Shown: one piece after another, positions 26,947-37,169 of the stretch | How positions within the stretch are numbered: position 1 is the stretch's first letter | Layout: every line of letters begins with the position of its first letter | Source of the DNA: Bacteroidota bacterium | GTDB taxonomy: Bacteria; Bacteroidota; Bacteroidia; Cytophagales; Cytophagaceae | Direction of reading: 5' to 3' | DNA: 64,000 nucleotides | Assembly: GCA_023391415.1 (NCBI GenBank) | Contig: JAEWAY010000010.1 | Coordinates: 1-64,000 of the forward strand | Translations under genes and position numbers: made by a program | The notes under the pieces: generated by a model | Databases searched by the model: none | What the model was told of the DNA's origin: nothing | The model's input: the letters and a program-made list of their open reading frames with translations, nothing else

Positions 26947-27570
26947 ATGAATATTACCATTTTTGGAGCGACAGGCAGAACCGGCAGCCAGATTGTCCGG
27001 AAAGCGTTACGAGACCAACACGCCCTCACCATTGTAAGCAGGCAACTCGCCAGAGTATGCTTCGACCCGAAAGAACTAACGATTGTGGAAGGCAATGTTC
27101 TTTCCCCGGAAATAGTCCGGCAAGCCATAAGCGGGGCGGAGCTTGTCATCAGCGCGATCGGCGCCGACGATATTTCCAAACCTTTCCGGATGATTTCGGA
27201 AGGCACTAAAAATATTATCGACGCGATGACTGAAACCGGTGTCAAGCGTTTTGTAGGTATGGCCGGAGCCGGTATCCTCAATCACCCCGACGGGGAGTAT
27301 AATGGCGATGTGGATCTGGACCCATTCCTTCAGTTCCTTTTTCAGGACAATTTTCGGGCATTCAAAGCACTGGAAAAATCGTCGCTGGACTGGACGCTGA
27401 TATGTCCTTTCCTTATGCCGGCGGGACCTGAGACAGGCGATTATCGGGTGGAGGAAAATCACCTGCCCTCCAATCCCAGGCCTGTCAGTGTAGGCGATAT
27501 AGCCAGTCTGATCTATAAAACAGCTACGGAAGGCTTGTATCCACGCGTCCGGGTGGGCGTAGCGACATAA
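26947..27570 (+). CDS. Atypical SDR / NAD(P)H-binding protein
   Basis: A 207-residue Rossmann protein. NITIFGATGRTGSQIVRKAL carries the GxxGxxG nucleotide-binding motif (residues 7-13). The later segment (GAELVISAIGADD, then VKRFVGMAGAGIL) matches the NmrA-like or NAD(P)H-binding YwnB-type family. The Tyr-Lys catalytic pair of classical SDRs is absent, so it is likely a binding or regulatory protein or an unusual reductase. Ten nt downstream of the MFS gene, probably co-transcribed. Confidence 0.82.
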   Translation: MNITIFGATGRTGSQIVRKALRDQHALTIVSRQLARVCFDPKELTIVEGNVLSPEIVRQAISGAELVISAIGADDISKPFRMISEGTKNIIDAMTETGVKRFVGMAGAGILNHPDGEYNGDVDLDPFLQFLFQDNFRAFKALEKSSLDWTLICPFLMPAGPETGDYRVEENHLPSNPRPVSVGDIASLIYKTATEGLYPRVRVGVAT

Positions 27571-27581
27571 AGCGCGCGGTT

Positions 27582-28100
27582 TCAATCCTCTTTCAACCAG
27601 CCCGCGTACATTACATAATTGTTCGCGATACGGCTTACCGTATTTTGAAACTGCTCCTGGCTTAGATCCTTGACTTTGCGCGCGGGAATACCGGCATATA
27701 TCGATCCTGATTCAATCCTCGTATTTTCAAGTACGATAGCGCCCGCCGCGATAATCGAATTTTTTTCGACATACGCGTTGTCCATCACGATAGCGCCCAT
27801 GCCAACAAGCACATTGTCCTCCAATGTACAACCATGTACAATAGCCGAATGTCCGATCGACACATTGTTTCCAATGGTCAGATTCGCTTTCTGATATGTA
27901 CAATGCAATACCGCGTTGTCCTGAATATTGACTTTGTTTCCGATCCGGATACTGTTGACATCGCCTCTCACCACGGCGTTGAACCAGACAGAACAATCAT
28001 CTCCCATCACTACCTCTCCGATGACCACGGCGTTGTCCGCCAAAAAAATGTTATGGCCAAACTTCGGGCTAAAACCCCTTACTTCTCTTATAATCGCCAT
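27582..28100 (-). CDS. Gamma carbonic anhydrase family protein
   Basis: A 172-residue left-handed beta-helix protein of the gamma-CA/PaaY/YrdA family. The hexapeptide turns are clear (VIGEVVMGDDCSVWFNAVVRGD, IRIGNKVNIQDNAVLH). Three potential Zn-ligand His are present: HCTY near residue 70, and GHSAIVHG near 87-94. It is convergent with the NAD-binding gene, with a gap of about 11 nt. It may act as carbonic anhydrase or as a CoA-ester accessory protein; only the fold and metal site can be supported. Confidence 0.9.
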   Translation of the reverse strand: MAIIREVRGFSPKFGHNIFLADNAVVIGEVVMGDDCSVWFNAVVRGDVNSIRIGNKVNIQDNAVLHCTYQKANLTIGNNVSIGHSAIVHGCTLEDNVLVGMGAIVMDNAYVEKNSIIAAGAIVLENTRIESGSIYAGIPARKVKDLSQEQFQNTVSRIANNYVMYAGWLKED

Positions 28101-28160
28101 AAGTAAAATTAATTTTGATTTTTTAAGTTATATAATTACTTTAATTTTCCGGAGATTTTA

Positions 28161-28754
28161 ATGAAAAGACTGTTATACCTTTTTTTATTCTTGTACGGCG
28201 GTATGCCGGCTTTCGCCCAAAATCTGGAATTTGGCACAGGAGCCTCATTCACCAAATTTAGCGGAAAAATATATAATAAGGACCATAAGCAATTTGTGCC
28301 CATCACCACACCGGTAAACCTTACCTTCAACGTGATCGTGTCGGGCAATATTCCACTCAAGTACCTGAAGGACGAAGTCGTATTCGGAGTAAATCCGACC
28401 GCGGGCCTGTCGCTTTTTTATTCCACCATCGCGCTTGACGTACCAGTCCTGGCCACTCTCAAACTGGGAGCGGGCTCTTCCGACAAGACCGACGCGGCGC
28501 TTGGAACGGGTATCGGTATCGGAGGACAGTTTTCGTTCTTTTCGACCTATCTCAACGCGGACGCCGCTCCCGTATCTTATTCCGGGGCCATGTTCTTGCC
28601 CGTAATCATGGGTGAAACCTCCATCATTTTCCGGGGATACAACATGTATCAGATTCGCGTCGAAATCACTCCGGTACCGGTACGCAGAATCAATAAAAAC
28701 TTTGTCGGAGAAATTTCCCAAATCAATATTCGCCTGCTTCGGGCATTTTTGTAA
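28161..28754 (+). CDS. Secreted protein, probable outer-membrane barrel
   Basis: A 197-residue protein with a cleavable signal (KRLLYLFLFLYGGMPAFA followed by QNLEFG). The mature part consists of alternating strands with Gly and aromatics, consistent with a small outer-membrane barrel or periplasmic beta protein. I do not recognise the family. It lies 57 nt ahead of polA on the same strand. A short inverted repeat with GC-rich arms (ATCGCG ... CGCGAT, 28769 onward) between them may be an attenuator. Confidence 0.55.
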   Translation: MKRLLYLFLFLYGGMPAFAQNLEFGTGASFTKFSGKIYNKDHKQFVPITTPVNLTFNVIVSGNIPLKYLKDEVVFGVNPTAGLSLFYSTIALDVPVLATLKLGAGSSDKTDAALGTGIGIGGQFSFFSTYLNADAAPVSYSGAMFLPVIMGETSIIFRGYNMYQIRVEITPVPVRRINKNFVGEISQINIRLLRAFL

Positions 28755-28811
28755 AAAAACAAGAATATCGCGAACATTTTCCGCGATCGTAGTTCCATAG
28801 TACAATACTTC

Positions 28812-31640
28812 ATGAGTTCAAAAAAACTATTCCTCCTTGACGCCATGGCGCTGATATACCGCGCTCATTTCGCCTTTTCCAAAAATCCGAGAATCTCTTC
28901 TACCGGCATCAATACCAGCGCGGTGTTTGGCTTCGCCAATTCTCTTATGGAGGTAATCATCAAGGAAGCTCCCACTCATATCGGAGTCGCTTTTGATACG
29001 GCTTCACCTACTTTCCGACATGAATCCTTTGAAGCCTATAAAGCCAACCGTCAGGAACAGCCGGAGGACATACGCGTAGCCATCCCCTATGTGATTCGCC
29101 TGCTCGAATGCTTCCGGATACCTGTACTGATGCTGGATGGCTATGAAGCCGACGACATCATCGGAACACTGGCGACCCAGGCGGGCAAAGAAGGCTTTGA
29201 GGTCTATATGATGACCATGGATAAGGACTATAGCCAGCTTGTCAACGAGCAGGTATTTCTATATAGGCCAGCCTATATGGGCAACGGGCATGAAATCTAT
29301 GACACCGCGAGAGTTCTTGAAAAATTTCAGATACAACATGTGGACCAGGTACGGGACATACTAGGTCTCATGGGCGACGCGGTAGACAATATACCGGGGA
29401 TACCAGGGATAGGTGAAAAAACAGCGCGGAAGTTGATCGCCGAATTCGGCACCGTGGAGAATCTCATCGCCAACGCCGACAAGCTCAAAGGCAAGCAAAA
29501 AGAAAACGTCATCAACTTCGGAGCCCAGGGGATTCTCTCTAAAGAGCTCGCGACCATCCACCTCAATGTCCCTATCGCGTTTGACGAGGAGGCCCTGCGA
29601 TACAAAGGTCCGGACAAAGAGCCTCTTTTATCGCTTTGCGATGAATTGGAATTCAGGACATTAAAAAAGCGGCTTTTTGGCGAAGAAAATCCCGCCCCGG
29701 CCAAGACCATCTCTACCGGCGGACAAATGGAACTGTTTTCATCGGCGACTCCGGAGGACAAAGCTACCCTGCTCATCGTAAGCGCGGATCCGGAAAACGC
29801 GGTCGAAGCTCCGCGCGAAGCGCTTGACTCCATAGCGACAGTCATACATGACTACTATATCATGGATACCGCCGAAAAAAGGCGTTTGCTGCTTGAATCG
29901 CTTCTATCGCGAAAAGAATTCTGCTTTGATACTGAAACCACCGCGATCAACGCGTTTGAAGCTCAACTGGTCGGTATCGCGTTTTCCTGGCGAGCGGGTG
30001 AGGCTTATTATGTTCCGCTTCCCTCCGATGATCAGAAAACCTGTCAGCGTATCATCGATGAGTTCAGGCCCGCGCTGGAGCACGAAACCATCTTAAAAAT
30101 AGGTCAGAATCTAAAATACGACGCGCTGGTTTTAAAAAATTACGGAATCACGATTCAGGGACCGTTTTTCGATACCATGCTCGCTCACTACCTGATCGAG
30201 CCGGATATGAGACATAATATGGACGCCCTGGCGGAAATTTATCTCAACTACGCCTGCATATCCATTGAGGAACTGATCGGCAAAAAAGGTAGCAAACAAA
30301 AAAGCATGAAAGATGTGCCTGTCGAACTGGTTGCCGAATACGCGGCGGAAGACGCGGATATCACCTTTCGTCTGAAAAAAGTGTTCGAGGAAAAATTGCG
30401 GGAATCGGACACGCTGGCGCTTTTCGAAAAGGTTGAAGTACCTTTGATCAGTGTACTGGCGGATATGGAATACAATGGTGTCGCGATCAACACCGACAGT
30501 CTCAGGGAATACAGCGGTCTACTCAAAGATGAAATAGCGACTATTGAAAAAAGCATTTTTGAAAAAGCGGGCCAGGAGTTCAATATCGCTTCTCCGCGTC
30601 AACTGGGGGAGGTTCTTTTCGAGAAACTCAAACTGGACGATAAGGCCAAAAAGACCAAAACCGGTCAGTACGCTACCGGAGAGGAGGTATTGATACGACT
30701 AGCGGGGAGCCACACCATCATCAGAGATATTCTGGATTTCAGGGAGCTACAGAAACTAAAAAACACCTACGTCGACACGCTTCCAACCCTCATCAGCTCC
30801 AAGGACGGCAGGGTACATACCTGTTATAACCAGGCGGTAGCCGCTACGGGGCGCCTCAGCTCCACCAATCCCAACCTGCAAAACATTCCTGTGAAGACCG
30901 CGAGGGGGCGAGAAATCCGCAAGGCCTTTGTGGCCCGCGACCCCAATCACCGGATCCTGTCGGCCGACTATAGTCAGATCGAGCTACGGGTAATGGCGTC
31001 TTTCAGCAAAGAGCAAAACATGATCGAGGCCTTCCGCGAGGGACGGGACATACACAGCACGACCGCCAGCAGGGTATACAATACGCCTCTGACCGAAGTC
31101 ACTTCCGAGATGCGCTCCAAGGCCAAAATGGTCAACTTTGGAATTATCTACGGCATATCCGCTTTCGGCCTCAGCCAGCGCCTTGATATCCCACGGCGGG
31201 AAGCCGCCGATATCATCGAAGCCTATTTCCGGGAATTTCCAGCCATCAAAATTTATATGGACGAAGTGATCAACCAAGCGAGGGAACGCGAATATGTCGA
31301 AACCATCCTTGGTCGCCGGCGCTATCTGCGCGACATCAATTCCCGTAACATAACCATGCGCGGCTTTGCCGAACGCAACGCGATCAACGCGCCCATCCAG
31401 GGCAGCGCCGCCGATATGATCAAGGTCGCCATGATCAATATCGATCAATGGCTCCGGAAAGAAAAACTACGGACCAAGATGATATTGCAGGTACATGACG
31501 AACTTGTATTTGACGTCCCGGTCGATGAAATCCCGGTCTTACAGAGCAAGGTCGAAGAATTGATGAAAACGGCTATACCCATGGAGGTGCCTATGGAAGT
31601 TGGGATCGGGATCGGGACCAATTGGCTCGAGGCGCACTAA
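28812..31640 (+). CDS. polA: DNA polymerase I
   Basis: A 942-residue family A polymerase used in Okazaki-fragment processing and repair. The 5' nuclease domain is N-terminal (about 1-290; EADDIIGTLA and GDAVDNIPGIPGIGEKTA). The 3'-5' exonuclease is probably active, because its first motif FDTETT (about 372-377) keeps both acidic ligands. The polymerase domain has SADYSQIELR (motif A, about 716) and QVHDELVFDVP (motif C, about 893-903). The full length is usual for the family. No terminator is obvious after the stop. Confidence 0.98.
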   Translation: MSSKKLFLLDAMALIYRAHFAFSKNPRISSTGINTSAVFGFANSLMEVIIKEAPTHIGVAFDTASPTFRHESFEAYKANRQEQPEDIRVAIPYVIRLLECFRIPVLMLDGYEADDIIGTLATQAGKEGFEVYMMTMDKDYSQLVNEQVFLYRPAYMGNGHEIYDTARVLEKFQIQHVDQVRDILGLMGDAVDNIPGIPGIGEKTARKLIAEFGTVENLIANADKLKGKQKENVINFGAQGILSKELATIHLNVPIAFDEEALRYKGPDKEPLLSLCDELEFRTLKKRLFGEENPAPAKTISTGGQMELFSSATPEDKATLLIVSADPENAVEAPREALDSIATVIHDYYIMDTAEKRRLLLESLLSRKEFCFDTETTAINAFEAQLVGIAFSWRAGEAYYVPLPSDDQKTCQRIIDEFRPALEHETILKIGQNLKYDALVLKNYGITIQGPFFDTMLAHYLIEPDMRHNMDALAEIYLNYACISIEELIGKKGSKQKSMKDVPVELVAEYAAEDADITFRLKKVFEEKLRESDTLALFEKVEVPLISVLADMEYNGVAINTDSLREYSGLLKDEIATIEKSIFEKAGQEFNIASPRQLGEVLFEKLKLDDKAKKTKTGQYATGEEVLIRLAGSHTIIRDILDFRELQKLKNTYVDTLPTLISSKDGRVHTCYNQAVAATGRLSSTNPNLQNIPVKTARGREIRKAFVARDPNHRILSADYSQIELRVMASFSKEQNMIEAFREGRDIHSTTASRVYNTPLTEVTSEMRSKAKMVNFGIIYGISAFGLSQRLDIPRREAADIIEAYFREFPAIKIYMDEVINQAREREYVETILGRRRYLRDINSRNITMRGFAERNAINAPIQGSAADMIKVAMINIDQWLRKEKLRTKMILQVHDELVFDVPVDEIPVLQSKVEELMKTAIPMEVPMEVGIGIGTNWLEAH

Positions 31641-32084
31641 GCATTAAAAGCCCAGCCCCACTCGTGTCTGGACTCGAAATAGCTCAAGGCCTTCGCGCAT
31701 TCTCTCCCGTTTCCGGCTGAGCGATCCATTGCCTTCATCATACCGCGACGGTACCGGACAGCGTCTGGTCACATAGCCGGAGTGGGCTCTCATGGCAATA
31801 CCGCGGTTACTTATCATTTCAGCCGTTGACGATGAAATCAGTCTTCTCTTACGGCTGGTCAGTTATACTACCGCGAAGCGGTCGCCTATATCCAGTAGCG
31901 ATTATAACCCCATTTACTAAAAGTTGATATTTTTATTCTATTTTTGTACTTTTAACTACAAGCGTATGATTTTATTATTTTACATGATTAAATTTTATAA
32001 TACTATTTAAATCAAAAAATTAAGAACAAGGAATCACCTTACATTTCAAAAATTAAGCGCTTATTATTTAAAAAATAGCTGGAT
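31641..32084. other. Intergenic region after polA with nested inverted repeats
   Basis: GC-richer than typical intergenic sequence until about 31910, then AT-rich. It holds ACCGC-GAA-GCGGT (31870-31882), enclosed by GTTATA (31862-31867) and TATAAC (31903-31908), a nested hairpin. A 57-codon minus-strand frame is listed separately at low confidence. Otherwise nothing recognised. Confidence 0.4.
31644..31817 (-). CDS. Doubtful small protein convergent with polA
   Basis: A 57-codon frame from the ATG at 31817, Arg-rich (RRCPVPSRYDEGNGSLSRKR, ending TRVGLGF). I recognise no family. The base composition of the region is unlike non-coding DNA here, which is the only reason to list it; it may be a decayed gene fragment. 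Confidence 0.2.
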   Translation of the reverse strand: MISNRGIAMRAHSGYVTRRCPVPSRYDEGNGSLSRKRERMREGLELFRVQTRVGLGF

Positions 32085-32300
32085 ATGGAAGAATATTACA
32101 AACTAAATAAGCAGTTAATTGATTTTTTTGGATCCGGTATAGATGAGAACGATTTTTCAAGATTATCGGAAAGCGACCAGATGAAGTGTCTTGAAGTAGT
32201 TCAAACATTTCTGGACAGCTATAAGGCCGGACGTCAACTCCCTCCTAAAGCGACGGATATCATATGGGGCAACTGGCGGGCCGACCCATACAAGGAATAG
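32085..32300 (+). CDS. Small hypothetical protein
   Basis: A 71-residue, mostly helical, acidic protein (MEEYYKLNKQLIDFF ... GNWRADPYKE) without motifs that I recognise. It stands alone between polA and the glycosyltransferase. The reading frame has ordinary composition and a clean ATG, so I consider it probably real. Function unknown. Confidence 0.5.
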   Translation: MEEYYKLNKQLIDFFGSGIDENDFSRLSESDQMKCLEVVQTFLDSYKAGRQLPPKATDIIWGNWRADPYKE

Positions 32301-32476
32301 ATAACGCGAGTCGTGTTTTTTTAAAATAAAATATCCCTGATTCATGATTTATAAAAAAAAAGAACCTTTATTAGCGCTCTGAGAGGAAGATCGGATATTA
32401 CTCCCGCGAGCTTCTGAATCATCCATGGAAGTGGTTTTTAGTTAAAAGTATTCATCACGAATTATCCTATCAAAGC

Positions 32477-33361
32477 ATGTCGGTTCCTATCGAAAAATTT
32501 GAAAACCCAGGTATTCAAAACCCTGCCTTTTCCATTCTCATTCCCTCATGGAACAACTTGCCCTACTTACGGAATTGTATAACTTCAATAGAAAAGAATT
32601 CTCACTTAAAACATCAAATTATCGTCATTATCAATGAAGGCCGGGATGGGACCTTGGAATGGGTCCGGAGTCAGGGATACGACTATGTGTACTCCACAAA
32701 CAACATAGGCATCTGTTATGGGCTAAACATGAGCAGAAGCCTGGTAAAAGCCAGGTATATATTGTATATCAACGACGACATGTATACGGCGCCCGACTGG
32801 GATCTGCCCTTGTACGAAGAAGCCGTGAAGATAGGGAATCCTTACTTCATGCTTTCCGGCACCATGGTGGAGCACACGGATACGGGAAATCCCTGCGTCC
32901 GGGTCGCCGACTTTGGCAGGGATTGGGATACATTCAGGGAAGACGAGTTTCTCGCGGCGATACCCGACTTATATAAAGCGGACTGGACAGGCGCTTCCTG
33001 GCCTCCCACCCTGCTCCATACCGATCTATGGGATATGGTAGGCGGCATGAGTATTGAATATTCTCCCGGCATGTATTCCGACCCGGATTTGAGCATGAAA
33101 TGCTATCAGGCGGGTACGCGGATATTCAAAGGTATAGGACGGTCACTGGTATATCATTTTGGCAGCAAGTCTACCAGCAAACTAAAAAAACCCAATACAG
33201 GCCGCGCCGTATTTTTGGCCAAGTGGAGAATCTCGGCCAATACCTTTTATAAAAAAATCTTGCGTATGGGCACGGACTACAGACCCATCCCGGATCAGGA
33301 TATCAAACAGTTATCGAATGGCGTAGCTAGCAGACTCAAACGAATCAAAAATCAGCTTTAG
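32477..33361 (+). CDS. Glycosyltransferase family 2 protein
   Basis: A 294-residue GT-A fold enzyme that transfers a sugar from a nucleotide donor. The opening IPSWNNLPYLRNCITSIEK (about 22-40) is the GT2 nucleotide-binding start. YILYINDDM (about 94-102) contains the DxD-like acidic motif, and a later TGASWPPTLLHTDLW segment resembles the GT2 acceptor region. The acceptor is unknown; no polysaccharide cluster is visible. It is the last ordinary gene before CRISPR array 1. Confidence 0.88.
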   Translation: MSVPIEKFENPGIQNPAFSILIPSWNNLPYLRNCITSIEKNSHLKHQIIVIINEGRDGTLEWVRSQGYDYVYSTNNIGICYGLNMSRSLVKARYILYINDDMYTAPDWDLPLYEEAVKIGNPYFMLSGTMVEHTDTGNPCVRVADFGRDWDTFREDEFLAAIPDLYKADWTGASWPPTLLHTDLWDMVGGMSIEYSPGMYSDPDLSMKCYQAGTRIFKGIGRSLVYHFGSKSTSKLKKPNTGRAVFLAKWRISANTFYKKILRMGTDYRPIPDQDIKQLSNGVASRLKRIKNQL

Positions 33362-33442
33362 CAATAAAATCATTCTTCAAAAGCTCTCATCTTTTTCATT
33401 CGATCATGATCTTGGACGATTGGTGAAAAACCGGGTTGTTGT

Positions 33443-36400
33443 GTTGTGATTTGCTTTCATTCATTGAAATACTGAGATTTACTACAACCACCTGCCAAGA
33501 TTTATCCCCTCTGTAATAGTTGTGATTTGCTTTCATTCATTGAAATACTGAGATTTACTACAACTGATTGCAGCTACGACATACACGACATTATGTTGTG
33601 ATTTGCTTTCATTCATTGAAATACTGAGATTTACTACAACAAGAACTCGACACTCCGGATCCTTGCCCAAGTTGTGATTTGCTTTCATTCATTGAAATAC
33701 TGAGATTTACTACAACCTAAAAATTAATCCCCCTGCAAATCACCGGTTGTGATTTGCTTTCATTCATTGAAATACTGAGATTTACTACAACGCCAGGCTC
33801 GATTTCAATATCAAGACCGGAGTTGTGATTTGCTTTCATTCATTGAAATACTGAGATTTACTACAACTATATTAAGTGTACCGCCTAACTGGCCATAGTT
33901 GTGATTTGCTTTCATTCATTGAAATACTGAGATTTACTACAACCTTTTTTTATACTTCCGGTATTTGCTTAGAGTTGTGATTTGCTTTCATTCATTGAAA
34001 TACTGAGATTTACTACAACATAGTTAAAGGATATCCGGACAATACATTGTTGTGATTTGCTTTCATTCATTGAAATACTGAGATTTACTACAACGTAGTA
34101 TCAAGCATATGATCAATTCGCTCCGTTGTGATTTGCTTTCATTCATTGAAATACTGAGATTTACTACAACACTATCCGAGTGACTGAAAGTATCTTCCTA
34201 GTTGTGATTTGCTTTCATTCATTGAAATACTGAGATTTACTACAACTTGCATACGGTAAACTTTGTTGTTATTGTAAGTTGTGATTTGCTTTCATTCATT
34301 GAAATACTGAGATTTACTACAACTAAAAACCCTTGATTTTACAAGGGTTTTCGGTTGTGATTTGCTTTCATTCATTGAAATACTGAGATTTACTACAACA
34401 GTTGACGAGCGTATTAAAGTCGCGTTGTCGTTGTGATTTGCTTTCATTCATTGAAATACTGAGATTTACTACAACCAGATGGAAAACGCCTGTCTACATA
34501 TCCAAGTTGTGATTTGCTTTCATTCATTGAAATACTGAGATTTACTACAACGCCGTGGCAATCGCCCCAACTCCTGTATTGGTTGTGATTTGCTTTCATT
34601 CATTGAAATACTGAGATTTACTACAACACAACAGAATCCCCTCTTTATCGGGCAACAGTTGTGATTTGCTTTCATTCATTGAAATACTGAGATTTACTAC
34701 AACATAGAAAGTAAAATTATCGTCTTCTTGCTGGTTGTGATTTGCTTTCATTCATTGAAATACTGAGATTTACTACAACCGGAGTCAGGTACATGGTTGA
34801 GTGTCTTTAGTTGTGATTTGCTTTCATTCATTGAAATACTGAGATTTACTACAACCCAATTTGGGGTATACCGACTCGGATCTAGGTTGTGATTTGCTTT
34901 CATTCATTGAAATACTGAGATTTACTACAACACAGTTACACAATGAACAACTACAGATGTAGTTGTGATTTGCTTTCATTCATTGAAATACTGAGATTTA
35001 CTACAACACTGATGATCTATGAATTACTTAGACTACGGTTGTGATTTGCTTTCATTCATTGAAATACTGAGATTTACTACAACAAATCTTGGAATTCGCG
35101 GAGAGTTTAGGCGGTTGTGATTTGCTTTCATTCATTGAAATACTGAGATTTACTACAACTGTAATCTCCCGCGGAGAAAGTTCCATGAGGTTGTGATTTG
35201 CTTTCATTCATTGAAATACTGAGATTTACTACAACAAATCTTGGAATTCGCGGAGAGTTTAGGAGGTTGTGATTTGCTTTCATTCATTGAAATACTGAGA
35301 TTTACTACAACTTGCTTCCAGAAAACGCGACCAAGGAGTAGTTGTGATTTGCTTTCATTCATTGAAATACTGAGATTTACTACAACAGCATTCTCCGTTT
35401 TGGTCGCAGCCTCGCCGTTGTGATTTGCTTTCATTCATTGAAATACTGAGATTTACTACAACCTTTCTGCAATACCTCAAGCATTGCTTTAGTTGTGATT
35501 TGCTTTCATTCATTGAAATACTGAGATTTACTACAACTCAACCGGGGATTGAAACACCGGGGCAACAGTTGTGATTTGCTTTCATTCATTGAAATACTGA
35601 GATTTACTACAACGGCGAAGTTTGGCGGAGCAATCATAATAGGTTGTGATTTGCTTTCATTCATTGAAATACTGAGATTTACTACAACCTGATGAGCTAA
35701 CTACTCATCGAATTTTAAGTTGTGATTTGCTTTCATTCATTGAAATACTGAGATTTACTACAACGAAGAAACTCAGGTGGAGACATGGCCGCCAGTTGTG
35801 ATTTGCTTTCATTCATTGAAATACTGAGATTTACTACAACGGTAGCGGATTGTTCGCTGATCCCCGTTAGTTGTGATTTGCTTTCATTCATTGAAATACT
35901 GAGATTTACTACAACTTATGAGCATAAGGACGGTGGCAAGTGACAGTTGTGATTTGCTTTCATTCATTGAAATACTGAGATTTACTACAACTGGCTGGTT
36001 TTTTCCATTATGGATACATTAGTTGTGATTTGCTTTCATTCATTGAAATACTGAGATTTACTACAACTCCCTGTAGTATGTCAAGTCTATTAATTGCAGT
36101 TGTGATTTGCTTTCATTCATTGAAATACTGAGATTTACTACAACAGTAAAAATGGATTTTAAAACATTACCAAGGTTGTGATTTGCTTTCATTCATTGAA
36201 ATACTGAGATTTACTACAACAGTAAATCGCTTTTCAATCAAATCCTTTGTGTTGTGATTTGCTTTCATTCATTGAAATACTGAGATTTACTACAACTTCT
36301 TTCCAAAATCGCCAACGCTCTCGGAAGTTGTGATTTGCTTTCATTCATTGAAATACTGAGATTTACTACAACCCGAGGTTAGCGTTTCTTTTCATTCCGT

Positions 36401-37052
36401 TAGTTGTGATTTGCTTTCATTCATTGAAATACTGAGATTTACTACAACCATCAGCCGCCCATATCCGGTAATCGGTTGAGTTGTGATTTGCTTTCATTCA
36501 TTGAAATACTGAGATTTACTACAACAAAAAACTAGCTGAATGGATGCAGGAAGGGTTGTGATTTGCTTTCATTCATTGAAATACTGAGATTTACTACAAC
36601 TGATGAGCTAACTACTCATCGAATTTTAAGTTGTGATTTGCTTTCATTCATTGAAATACTGAGATTTACTACAACTCCCTGAATATTTACGTTTCTAATT
36701 ATCTGTTGTGATTTGCTTTCATTCATTGAAATACTGAGATTTACTACAACAGTCGATGCGAGCAATTCTAGCTTTACTAGTTGTGATTTGCTTTCATTCA
36801 TTGAAATACTGAGATTTACTACAACTAGCTTTCAATTCGCTTCGCTTCGATCAGGGTTGTGATTTGCTTTCATTCATTGAAATACTGAGATTTACTACAA
36901 CTTTCTATCCCTTGGAGAAAAGGAGTATGAAGTTGTGATTTGCTTTCATTCATTGAAATACTGAGATTTACTACAACCATATGATTATGTTCAAAGCTAG
37001 TTGCTAGTTGTGATTTGCTTTCATTCATTGAAATACTGAGATTTACTACAAC
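33443..37052 (+). CRISPR. CRISPR array 1, 48 repeats and 47 spacers
   Basis: Forty-eight copies of a 46-nt repeat, which look identical by eye, alternate with 47 spacers of 29-31 nt (33 of 30 nt, 11 of 29, three of 31). The repeat starts GTTGTGATTTGCTTTCATTC, has a central ATTGAAATAC, and ends TGAGATTTACTACAAC. The 5' end matches the known II-C repeat type of Bacteroidota, and the tracrRNA anti-repeat pairs with it, so crRNAs are read rightward. Two spacer pairs are duplicated (35084/35236 and 35689/36601), and one spacer is a hairpin (34324-34353). The promoter of the array is not evident; the left flank is 33362-33442. Confidence 0.99.
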
Positions 37053-37123
37053 CTAATCCAGTATTTCAAACTCAGTATCAAAAAATTACACTCCATATCA
37101 GGATGAAAAAATCGCGTTTGTAC

Positions 37124-37160
37124 GATCAAAAATCCGTACGATGAACCCGGATTTTTGATC
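37124..37160. terminator. Inverted repeat between array 1 and cas2
   Basis: GATCAAAAATCC (37124-37135) and GGATTTTTGATC (37149-37160) are a perfect 12-bp inverted repeat with a 13-nt centre. Its place between the converging array and cas1-cas2 transcripts suggests a shared stop. The T tract is inside the stem rather than after it, so this is tentative. Confidence 0.45.
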
Positions 37161-37169
37161 CTGTGCTGC

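Noticed and set aside
33362..33442. A promoter in the left flank of array 1
   Set aside because: No TAnnTTTG element with suitable TTG was found; the transcription start could not be placed.
35204..36801. Short reading frames inside array 1 (peptides with repeated MNESKSQ)
   Set aside because: They arise from the regular repeats read on the minus strand and are not genes.
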